From NCBI GenBank assembly GCA_020635115.1, contig JACKAK010000002.1:124001-188000 (forward strand): DNA of 64,000 nucleotides, in the 5' to 3' direction. Below the pieces are notes generated by a model. The model did no database searches and was not told the DNA's origin. It worked only from the letters and a program-made list of their open reading frames with translations. This DNA comes from Halobacteriovoraceae bacterium (GTDB lineage Bacteria > Bdellovibrionota > Bacteriovoracia > Bacteriovoracales > Bacteriovoracaceae). Of the stretch, positions 37,619 to 45,064 are shown piece by piece (position 1 is the stretch's first letter; each line of letters starts with the position of its first letter). Both the position numbers and the translations under genes were made by a program.

Positions 37619-38755
37619 ATGAATGAACAAAAAACTGTAAATGTAAAAAGAGGACTTGAGGGAGTTGTTGCTGACATGACAACTATTTCAAAAGTTATGC
37701 CTGAGATTAACTCTCTTGTTTATAAAGGATACCCCGTTCAAGATCTCGCAGAAAACTGTACTTTTGAAGAAGTTGCTTTTCTCCTATGGAATGGAGAACT
37801 TCCAAATGAAGCTGAGTTAGCTGAATTTAAAAAAAAGGAAAGATCTTATAGAGATATTTCTGGTGAACTTGTAAATGTCATCAAAAATTTCCCAAAAACT
37901 GCTCATCCGATGGATACAATTCGAACAGGGGTAAGTTTTCTTGGGATGGAAGATGAAAGAACTTTTGACAATACTGAAGAGGTTAACCGAGATAAATCTC
38001 TAAAACTTCTGGCGGCAATTCCTACGATCATCGCTGCTGATTACCGTACTAGAAAAGGTCTTACAATTATTGCTCCTAAAAACGATCTTAGTTTATCTGA
38101 GAACTTTTTCTACATGTGTTTTGGAGAAGTTCCTAATCCTGAAATAGTTAGAGCTTTCGATGTTTCTCTTATTTTATACGCAGAGCATGGTTTTAATGCT
38201 TCGACATTTACTTCACGAGTAATAGCATCAACGACTTCCGATATGTATTCTGCAGTAACTGGAGCAATTGGTGCTCTAAAAGGTCCTTTACATGGTGGAG
38301 CTAACGAGCAAGTTATGCATATGCTTAAAGAAGTTGGAGAACCTAGCAAAGCAAAAGAATGGATGTTAACAGCACTAAAGGAAAAACGAAAAATCATGGG
38401 ATTTGGACACAGAGTTTACCGAAGTGGAGACTCAAGAGTTCCAACCATGAAAAAATATGCTCAAAATCTTGGTAAATTTAAAGGTGATACGAAGTGGGAT
38501 GAAATTTCTCAAATTCTAGAACAAACCATGATTGAGCAAAAAAACATCTACCCAAACCTAGATTTTCCTGCAGGACCTGCTTATTACCTTATGGGTTTTG
38601 ATATTGATATGTTCACTCCTATTTTTGTCATGGCCAGAATCACAGGATGGACAGCTCATATTATCGAGCAGCATAATGACAACAGAATCATCAGGCCTCT
38701 ATGTCAATATGTTGGCCCTGGAGAGAGAAAAGTTCAAAAAATATCTGAAAGATAA
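37619..38755 (+). CDS. prpC: PrpC 2-methylcitrate synthase / citrate synthase
   Basis: Citrate synthase family protein of 378 residues, the short (type II/methylcitrate) length. VKRGLEGVVADMTTIS near the N-terminus, AEHGFNASTFTSRV, GALKGPLHGGANEQVM with the catalytic His, MGFGHRVYRSGDSR with the second His, and DFPAGPAYYLMGF with the catalytic Asp are all present. It would condense propionyl-CoA with oxaloacetate. Gene context decides methylcitrate rather than citrate synthase; it may serve both. AAGAGGT precedes the ATG. Confidence 0.93.
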   Translation: MNEQKTVNVKRGLEGVVADMTTISKVMPEINSLVYKGYPVQDLAENCTFEEVAFLLWNGELPNEAELAEFKKKERSYRDISGELVNVIKNFPKTAHPMDTIRTGVSFLGMEDERTFDNTEEVNRDKSLKLLAAIPTIIAADYRTRKGLTIIAPKNDLSLSENFFYMCFGEVPNPEIVRAFDVSLILYAEHGFNASTFTSRVIASTTSDMYSAVTGAIGALKGPLHGGANEQVMHMLKEVGEPSKAKEWMLTALKEKRKIMGFGHRVYRSGDSRVPTMKKYAQNLGKFKGDTKWDEISQILEQTMIEQKNIYPNLDFPAGPAYYLMGFDIDMFTPIFVMARITGWTAHIIEQHNDNRIIRPLCQYVGPGERKVQKISER

Positions 38756-38783
38756 ATAAAAATTGAAAGGCCTTTAATAAATT

Positions 38784-38820
38784 ACTGGTCATCGATAATC
38801 GATGACCAGTTTTGATTTTT
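38784..38820 (+). terminator. Rho-independent terminator after prpC
   Basis: A 12-bp perfect hairpin (ACTGGTCATCGA / TCGATGACCAGT, loop TAA, 38784-38810) is followed by TTTGATTTTT on the plus strand. It stands between prpC and convergent sodB. On the minus strand the hairpin is followed only by AATTTATT, so it terminates prp well and sodB less certainly. Confidence 0.85.
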
Positions 38821-39394
38821 AAAGATTACTTGCTGCAAAATCCCAATTAACAAGATTCCAAAAAGCATTAATATAGTCTGGTCTAGCATTTCTGTAGTCT
38901 ATATAATAGGCATGTTCCCAAACATCAATTGTAAGGACTGGTGTAAGTCCATCTGTTAATGGACAACCAGCGTCGTCTGTATTTACAATTTTTAATGATC
39001 CAGAAGAGTCTTTAACTAACCAAGTCCAACCTGACCCAAAATTTGTGGCCGCTGAATTTGTGAATTCATCTTTAAACTTTCCAAACGAACCAAAAGCTTT
39101 GTTAATTGCTTCTGCTAAAGTGCCAGTAGGTTCACCACCACCATTTGGTTTTAAACAGTTCCAGTAAAAAGTATGGTTGAAAACCTGGGCCGCGTTATTG
39201 AAAAGACCTCCAGAAGATTTGCGAATAATATCCTCAAGTGACATTTTAGCAAACTCTGTACCTTCAATTCCTGCATTTAGTTTAGTGACGTAAGCATTAT
39301 GATGTTTTCCATAGTGATAATCAATTGTTTCAGCAGAAATATGTGGCTCTAGTGCTGTTTTTTCCCAAGGTAGATCTGGTAGATTATGTGCCAT
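38819..39394 (-). CDS. sodB: Superoxide dismutase, Fe-type
   Basis: Superoxide dismutase of 191 residues. Metal ligands are visible: HYGKHHNAYV (first His), FNHTFYWNC (second His), and TIDVWEHAYYIDYRN (Asp and His). AAQVFNHTFYW and FGSGWTWLV resemble the iron form (SodB) more than MnSOD. It lacks a signal peptide, so it is cytoplasmic. Start ATG 39394 follows GAGGGAG; the upstream frame to 39427 has no ribosome site. It probably protects the cell from oxidative stress. Confidence 0.95.
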   Translation of the reverse strand: MAHNLPDLPWEKTALEPHISAETIDYHYGKHHNAYVTKLNAGIEGTEFAKMSLEDIIRKSSGGLFNNAAQVFNHTFYWNCLKPNGGGEPTGTLAEAINKAFGSFGKFKDEFTNSAATNFGSGWTWLVKDSSGSLKIVNTDDAGCPLTDGLTPVLTIDVWEHAYYIDYRNARPDYINAFWNLVNWDFAASNL

Positions 39395-39503
39395 TGTTAA
39401 GCTCCCTCGTTTCATGAGATTTCTCATGGTTTAATAAAAGTTTTGGATTACTATTTATAGAGCTTAGGCGGAAAATAAGCAAGCTCTAAAGATGTGACAG
39501 TAT

Positions 39504-40334
39504 TCAACGTTTCTTACGCACGACATCGTTTTCTGGAAATAAACCTTTACCTGTAGAAAAAAGTATGGATAACCAGCTAAAAAAGGCCAGAAATTCATTG
39601 CGCTTTTCAGGTCGCCTTGGTGCCCCTGATTCATCTAATTTTCTTATTAAAGCTTTAACATTTTTTTTATCAGAAGCTGTCATTGAGTCAACTTCAAACT
39701 GAAGTCCAAATCCATTTATTCCGTTTACTGAAAAATTGTGAATAACCTTTGCTTTTAGTTTAAGTTTATATTCAAATGATTCAAATTCAATTTCGACAAT
39801 ATCACCTTTAACAAATTCAGGAGATTTTTCTACAAAAACGCCAGATCTAGAAATATTTAAAATTCTGGTCTTAAAACTTTCGTTAACACTACAAGGAATT
39901 TCCTTAGTATATCTTGGGTGTGACTCCCACCAACGAATTGATGGATCGAGATAAGCAATTCTAACGGCCGGAACAAGAAGGTAAACAACAACCAAACAGT
40001 TTAGTACAAAAAATAAAATAAAAAAAGCAAATAACAAATATGCCCCGTTAGTTAAAAGAATACTCATATACGGCATATTTGCAAAAAATATCCAAATTTC
40101 AATAAAAGCAAAGACCCACAAGCTCCATTTTCTAACTCTTAAAATTGCAATACCAGCTATTGGAAACATGAAAAAAAACTCAAATATATGAATATAATTT
40201 TTGGTTGAAATTTCACCTACAACGACTGTAAGCGGGGAAATTCTCTCAAAGATACTATAAAAAAGTATTTTTGTTATTGGCTCTAAAATATGCAGAAGCC
40301 CTATAAGGATAATGGGCCATGGCTTATAAATCAT
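39504..40334 (-). CDS. Membrane-anchored PilZ-domain protein (paralogue)
   Basis: Protein of 276 residues with about four membrane helices in the first 125 residues, then IRWWESHPRYTKEIPCSV and a PilZ domain. The PilZ signature is clear here: ILNISRSGVFVE (D/NxSxxG type) followed by GDIVEIEFE and GINGFGLQFEV. The RxxxR part is represented by HPRYTKE. Its helix count and the WWE linker match the protein at 34022-34768, suggesting a paralogous pair. The start overlaps the stop of the upstream FAD gene (ATGA). Confidence 0.8.
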   Translation of the reverse strand: MIYKPWPIILIGLLHILEPITKILFYSIFERISPLTVVVGEISTKNYIHIFEFFFMFPIAGIAILRVRKWSLWVFAFIEIWIFFANMPYMSILLTNGAYLLFAFFILFFVLNCLVVVYLLVPAVRIAYLDPSIRWWESHPRYTKEIPCSVNESFKTRILNISRSGVFVEKSPEFVKGDIVEIEFESFEYKLKLKAKVIHNFSVNGINGFGLQFEVDSMTASDKKNVKALIRKLDESGAPRRPEKRNEFLAFFSWLSILFSTGKGLFPENDVVRKKR

Positions 40335-41710
40335 TTAGAAATCTCCTCTAAATATTCGTCATAATTAGAGTTTATATCCCAAAGTGAAATATTGCAATCA
40401 GAAATAATTTTTTTAGCAACCTTCATTCCCATGTAGATACTATGGTCTTGATTATTGTATTTATAACTTCCCGACCTTCCAATACAGTGAATCCCTCTAT
40501 GTTGATCTAAATGCTCAACTATCTGAGTAATAACCTCCTTATAACCCTTGTAATATATAGGATAAGAATTTTTAATTCTAACGATCTTATAGTTTATAAT
40601 TTCAAACCTTTTCTGAAAAAGTATCTCAACTAATTCTAAAGAAATCATTTTGAATAATTGATCATCTCCTAAATTCCAGATTTGATCGTTTTCTGAACAC
40701 CACAATTCACAACACAAAATAGTATTTTTTGAATATTCATTCAAACTTCCCCAGTTTGAAAAATTCGTGACTCTACCTATCTGTTTTTTTTCATCGTTAA
40801 TATAAATCCAATTATCTTTAAAATAATCATCTTTTGGTAAAACGATATAAACGAGTATAGTAGATCTAAATTTCAGTCTTTGACAAAGTTTTATCAATGA
40901 ATGTGTTTTTTTTGAAAATAACAGAATAAAATCAGGTAGTGGAATTGTAGATATAATTTGATCAAATTTTTCCCATTGGTTATTTATACAAACTTTATAT
41001 CTACCTTCAAATTCTTGAATTTCACTCACTTTTGATTCAGTTAAGACTTTGCCACCATTTGATATAATCCTATCTTTCATATTTTCATATATTTTACCTG
41101 TTCCCTTTTTTGAATAATAAAACTCATCAATCAAAGTCCGACTTTTATTATTGAAACCTAAAATATTTTTAAAACTCATTTTTCTTATTCTTTGGGCCGC
41201 GAAATCAGTATCAAGTTCTTTCGGATCTATACCCCATAGTTTTTTAGTATAGTCACAAAAAAATATTTGATATAACTTCATCCCAAAATTATTAATTCCC
41301 CAATCTTCAAATGATTCAACTTTTCTTGGACAAATTTTAGATTTTAAAATCGAAAAAAAACATTGAAATGATGTATAAATTCCTAGTTTCTTCAAAGCAC
41401 TAAAAATCCTAAGTGGATAGTCATAGAATTTCTGTCGATAAAATATCCTTGTTAGGCGATTAACTGCTATTAAATCCTCTCGTGCAAATTCTTTCCACAA
41501 CTCATTCACTTCTTGCGACTTTGAAAAAAATCTGTGAGGGCCTAAATCAACGATACTGTCTTCAATGAATAAACTTTTACACATTCCACCCACAGTTTTA
41601 CTTTTTTCTATTAATTTCACCTCATAGTCATTTTGGGATAACTTAAGTGCGGCGACTAACCCTGCAGGGCCAGCACCAAGTATGAGAATTGATAATTTCT
41701 TTTCATTCAA
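40331..41710 (-). CDS. FAD-dependent oxidoreductase (amine oxidase / UDP-galactopyranose mutase-like)
   Basis: Flavoprotein of 459 residues. The N-terminal dinucleotide fold ILGAGPAGLVAALKLSQN is followed by LIEKSKTVGGMCKS, the FAD-binding pattern of amine-oxidase and UDP-galactopyranose-mutase relatives. LGPHRFFSKS, YTKKLWGIDPKELDTDF and the C-terminal GRSGSYKYNNQDHS, where the flavin ring is contacted, are conserved in a family often annotated only as NAD(P)/FAD-binding protein. The substrate may be a nucleotide-sugar or lipid-linked intermediate; I cannot decide. It is coupled to the PilZ gene. Confidence 0.75.
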   Translation of the reverse strand: MNEKKLSILILGAGPAGLVAALKLSQNDYEVKLIEKSKTVGGMCKSLFIEDSIVDLGPHRFFSKSQEVNELWKEFAREDLIAVNRLTRIFYRQKFYDYPLRIFSALKKLGIYTSFQCFFSILKSKICPRKVESFEDWGINNFGMKLYQIFFCDYTKKLWGIDPKELDTDFAAQRIRKMSFKNILGFNNKSRTLIDEFYYSKKGTGKIYENMKDRIISNGGKVLTESKVSEIQEFEGRYKVCINNQWEKFDQIISTIPLPDFILLFSKKTHSLIKLCQRLKFRSTILVYIVLPKDDYFKDNWIYINDEKKQIGRVTNFSNWGSLNEYSKNTILCCELWCSENDQIWNLGDDQLFKMISLELVEILFQKRFEIINYKIVRIKNSYPIYYKGYKEVITQIVEHLDQHRGIHCIGRSGSYKYNNQDHSIYMGMKVAKKIISDCNISLWDINSNYDEYLEEISK

Positions 41711-41762
41711 AACGGCATATCCTATATTAGGCTAATTCAATATAAAAAAACCAGGATACAAT

Positions 41763-42953
41763 ATGATATCTCAAAGAGGAAAGAAACTTATTCAAAGACC
41801 ATCTAAAATTGTAGAGGCCTTTTATAAATCAGCAAACGATCTTTATTCCAGCGAAAACCCTGAGGGTTTTTTGAATTTTGGTACTGCAGAAAACTTCTTA
41901 GTCGATGATCTACTGCTTCAAAAAATTCAATCATTTCAATATACTCATTCAAAATATAATCACTATAGTTATATGCATGGTATACCTGAACTGCGAGAGT
42001 CTTTTACATCTTTCCTAAAAGAATATTTTTGCAACAGAAATTACAATCCAGATAATGTGATCGTTTCAAATGGAGCAACAGGAACCTTAGAAATGATCGC
42101 GTATACATTGTTTGATGATGGAGATAAAATTCTAATTCCCTCGCCATATTACACTGGATTTACACAAGATCTGGAACTAAGATTTGGAGTTAATATTGTT
42201 CCCTATCAGATGAGTGAGAAATCTTTTGTCTACGATGAAAACTTGATAGAGACGATATTGCATCACAAATATAAGGCAATCCTTATTAATAACCCTCATA
42301 ATCCAACTTCAAAGATATTTTCAGAAGATTTCTTAAAGAAAATTGTATTGGCCTGCAAGGAAGTCAATACCCATATTATTACCGATGAAGTTTATATTCA
42401 TTCAACTATAAATGATTCTAAATTTTATAGTTTGTTAAACGAAATCAATTCTTATCAAAATATTCATTTTGTCTATACGATGGCCAAGGACTTTGCTCTA
42501 TCGGGTTTTAAAACAGGATTCTTCTATTCTGAAAACAATGAACTTGTTAAGGCCATGCAAAATCTGGCCTATTTTTATACTGTTTCAAATTACAACCAAG
42601 TTCTTATTGCTGATATAATTAAAGATAATGACTTTATAAAAAAATTAAAAGATGAAAACCAATATAGACTTAACCAAATATACATAAAACTCTCAAATTT
42701 TTTTACTTCAAAAAATATAAAATATTTCTACCCTGAAAGAGGTCTATTTATTTACATCTATTTAGGTGATAAAATTAGGCTAAAAAACAACCAATCTATT
42801 TATGATAAAGTATTTAATGAATACAAAATAAATATTCTCCCATCAGAGGCATTCGCAGACAAAATTGAAGGGCATTTTCGAATATGTTTTGCTCGTAATG
42901 ACCTCGAAATTTCTGAATTAATAGATCGACTAGATAAACTTACATCTGAATGA
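41763..42953 (+). CDS. ACC-synthase-like PLP-dependent aminotransferase
   Basis: Fold type I PLP enzyme of 396 residues. FGTAENFLVDDLL near the N-terminus, YMHGIPELRESF, SNGATGTLEMIAYTLFDDGD, and IPSPYYTGFTQDLELRFGV closely track plant 1-aminocyclopropane-1-carboxylate synthases. The ligand aspartate/tyrosine segment ITDEVY and the PLP lysine in TMAKDFALSGFKTGF (near residue 242) are intact. ACC synthases act on S-adenosylmethionine; relatives can be ordinary aminotransferases. It is transcribed divergently from the FAD gene. No ACC oxidase or deaminase is seen nearby, so the reaction is open. Confidence 0.78.
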   Translation: MISQRGKKLIQRPSKIVEAFYKSANDLYSSENPEGFLNFGTAENFLVDDLLLQKIQSFQYTHSKYNHYSYMHGIPELRESFTSFLKEYFCNRNYNPDNVIVSNGATGTLEMIAYTLFDDGDKILIPSPYYTGFTQDLELRFGVNIVPYQMSEKSFVYDENLIETILHHKYKAILINNPHNPTSKIFSEDFLKKIVLACKEVNTHIITDEVYIHSTINDSKFYSLLNEINSYQNIHFVYTMAKDFALSGFKTGFFYSENNELVKAMQNLAYFYTVSNYNQVLIADIIKDNDFIKKLKDENQYRLNQIYIKLSNFFTSKNIKYFYPERGLFIYIYLGDKIRLKNNQSIYDKVFNEYKINILPSEAFADKIEGHFRICFARNDLEISELIDRLDKLTSE

Positions 42954-42999
42954 CAACACTCTTACTTTTTTGTAAGTTTAAGTTTGTTTACATAATTAG

Positions 43000-43014
43000 T
43001 CTCATAATATGAGA
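43000..43014. promoter_or_regulatory. Perfect palindrome before the small secreted protein gene
   Basis: TCTCATA-A-TATGAGA is a perfect 7-bp inverted repeat with one central base, ending 7 bases before the ATG at 43022. It could be an operator or a ribosome-site-masking hairpin. No regulator can be assigned. Confidence 0.35.
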
Positions 43015-43021
43015 TTGAATT

Positions 43022-43408
43022 ATGAAATTTTTCATCTTTATTAGTTTTCTGATCTTTTCAAATTTACTTCACGCTGAAGGGTATAAAGTTAAATGTTCAA
43101 TTTTGTTACCATTTGTAAGCAAAGCGAGGATAAATGGGGAAATTCACAATTATGATGGGAAAAACAAATGGATCTCAAATCTAAATATTAAAATAACAAA
43201 AAAAGGTATTTCTCGTTGGAAAACTTTTAAAAATATCAAAGATGTAGGGATATATTTTTATGATCTTGGTACTGATACCTTTAATTTCTTTCCTACTATT
43301 GAAGGGAAGAAAACTCTTATTGTCCTAAGAAAAAATAGTTATCTCTATTCTTCTGTATTTTATGATAATGTTCACTATCCAAGTGAGTGTACTTTTAAAG
43401 ATTCTTAA
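43022..43408 (+). CDS. Small secreted protein of unknown function
   Basis: Protein of 128 residues with a signal peptide (KFFIFISFLIFSNLLHAEG) and a mature part of about 109 residues predicted to be mostly beta strand. Two cysteines (near residues 25 and 124) could form a disulfide. I do not recognise a family. It lies alone between the aminotransferase and the convergent TadC-CpaF-like gene. The spacer to that gene is zero bases. Confidence 0.6.
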   Translation: MKFFIFISFLIFSNLLHAEGYKVKCSILLPFVSKARINGEIHNYDGKNKWISNLNIKITKKGISRWKTFKNIKDVGIYFYDLGTDTFNFFPTIEGKKTLIVLRKNSYLYSSVFYDNVHYPSECTFKDS

Positions 43409-44842
43409 CTAACCTTCTATTTCAATGATTCCCTCTGAATTTCCAATTTGAATAAAAAGAGGTTTTAGATGTTCCATATTTGGAAATTCAGAAAAGAATA
43501 TTTTTTTTGCCGCTTGTATCGAATCTGTCTTCATGGGTAAACATAGTCCCAACTTTCCGACAAGAATATCATATCTAAATTCACGAATAAGTTCTGGACA
43601 GAATCTGTCTAAAACGACATATTCCGGATCTGCACTTTCAGCAATTTTTTGAAGCTCTTTTTTGGAAACATTTCTATTTCCCTCAAGATTACTCTGAGGC
43701 AAAGATAAATTTAAACAATTTTCAATTTGTAAATCCATCTTAAGACCAATCCCTATTGAAGTTATCATTGAATCATCAAAATATTCATTAAATATTTTCT
43801 CTATGGCCATAATTAATGAACCCCGATTGCTTCCAGCTATGATTATTGGTTTTTTGGATTCAAGACTATCTCTGATTTTGCTCTCAGTTTTTTCTTTATT
43901 TATTTTCTCAGCAAATAACTTCTCATCGAAATTACCGACCCTATCTATTCTCAAGAATACTCCTCCCGATGTTACTGGAGGAATCGCCGCAGTCAGTGTG
44001 AATGTTCTACCTTTAATAAATTTCTTAGACAGCACTGGCCTACGTTCATCTATTATATATCCCTCTGGATGAATAAACCTTTCTATTATATTCACAATTT
44101 GAGAGTCACTTCTTTCAATTTCTTGAATCTCAATATTGCCATTTCTTTCAATAATTATTTGCTTACTATTAATAATAGAAAAACTACTCACTTCTTTATC
44201 TTGAAAATACTTAAAAACAAAACCATTTGGATCACATAGATCTCTCACTTCATTCAATAAGTCATTTTTTCGGTTAATAATATTATTTGAATAAAGGCCG
44301 TTTTCAATATTACTATTGATGATATCTTTAATAATATTATCTAATAGGCTTTTATTTTCTACTAGATCATTGAGATAATGTTCTTGAATGACATTTGCAT
44401 AGATATCTTGAATGATTTCATTATAGTTTTCGATTTGTGAACGGGCCTTAGACTTATCTGTTCTAATATGAAAGCTGTTGCGTTTAGTTTCCAAGTAAGT
44501 CAAATACTCTTCTAAATTAATCACTTCAAATTTCAAATTATTTCTTTCTTTCAAATAAAAATCAATAACATCAACTAAAGAAGTTCCAAGCATACTGCAA
44601 AACATAAAGTTTTTGACTATATAATTTAAGTCAGGAGAAGGGTTTCGATTATAAAATCTAATGAGAGCTTCAAAACGAGAAACTTCCCTGAAATCATTTA
44701 ATAGTTTTTCCAATTCAACTTTTATTGATTCATTTGAAAGTTTAAGCGTCTCATGAACTGAGGGTTCAAATGATAGACCTGAATTTGTACACATCTTAAT
44801 GTTTAATAAAAACTCGGGCAGAAATTCTTTAAAATTGCTCAT
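43409..44842 (-). CDS. Fusion of a TadC-like T2SF domain with a degenerate CpaF-like ATPase
   Basis: Protein of 477 residues with no membrane segment. Residues 5-105 (LPEFLLNIKMCTNSGLSFEP, later FCSMLGTSLVDVIDFYL) match the cytoplasmic helical domain of TadB/TadC platform proteins. Residues from about 130 follow the CpaF/TadA secretion ATPase: IIIERNGNIEIQEI, IIERFIHPEGYIIDERRPVLS, and TLTAAIPPVTSGGVFLRIDR. The P-loop position reads AGSNRGSLIM instead of GxxGxGKT. The Walker B/His-box region reads VLDRFCPELIREF and GKLGLCLPMKTDS instead of the GEVRG and GHxGSxxTxHA patterns. It therefore looks like a non-hydrolysing pseudo-ATPase. No other tad gene lies nearby. Confidence 0.75.
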   Translation of the reverse strand: MSNFKEFLPEFLLNIKMCTNSGLSFEPSVHETLKLSNESIKVELEKLLNDFREVSRFEALIRFYNRNPSPDLNYIVKNFMFCSMLGTSLVDVIDFYLKERNNLKFEVINLEEYLTYLETKRNSFHIRTDKSKARSQIENYNEIIQDIYANVIQEHYLNDLVENKSLLDNIIKDIINSNIENGLYSNNIINRKNDLLNEVRDLCDPNGFVFKYFQDKEVSSFSIINSKQIIIERNGNIEIQEIERSDSQIVNIIERFIHPEGYIIDERRPVLSKKFIKGRTFTLTAAIPPVTSGGVFLRIDRVGNFDEKLFAEKINKEKTESKIRDSLESKKPIIIAGSNRGSLIMAIEKIFNEYFDDSMITSIGIGLKMDLQIENCLNLSLPQSNLEGNRNVSKKELQKIAESADPEYVVLDRFCPELIREFRYDILVGKLGLCLPMKTDSIQAAKKIFFSEFPNMEHLKPLFIQIGNSEGIIEIEG

Positions 44843-44927
44843 CGTTAATCCTTTAAATAGTTCAATTCTACCCGTCTAGGTAGAAATAGAAAAGGGTTCT
44901 TGGAACTGGATTTTCACGAATAAAATA

Positions 44928-45004
44928 TGGCGCAACCGGCAGGAGTCGAACCTGCGACCACTTGATTCGTAGTCAAGTACTCTATCCAACTGAGCTACGG
45001 TTGC
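44928..45004 (-). tRNA. tRNA-Arg (anticodon ACG)
   Basis: Class I tRNA of 77 bases on the minus strand, with acceptor stem GCAACCG/CGGTTGC, discriminator G and encoded CCA. The D arm is GCTCAGTTGGATAGAG, the anticodon loop CTACGAA reads ACG, and the T arm is GGTTCGACTCC. A34 of this tRNA is the substrate of the TadA encoded at 33541-34038. Confidence 0.96.
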
Positions 45005-45024
45005 GTAAAGAAATTTGTCCGCCT

Positions 45025-45053
45025 TTTGTAGTACAAACTCTGCGATTTATCAA
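45025..45053 (-). promoter_or_regulatory. Promoter of tRNA-Arg
   Basis: On the minus strand TTGATA (45048-45053) and TACAAA (45025-45030) are separated by 17 bases, about 20 bases ahead of the tRNA. The -35 matches at five positions and the -10 at four. Confidence 0.5.
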
Positions 45054-45064
45054 TAAAAAGAAAA

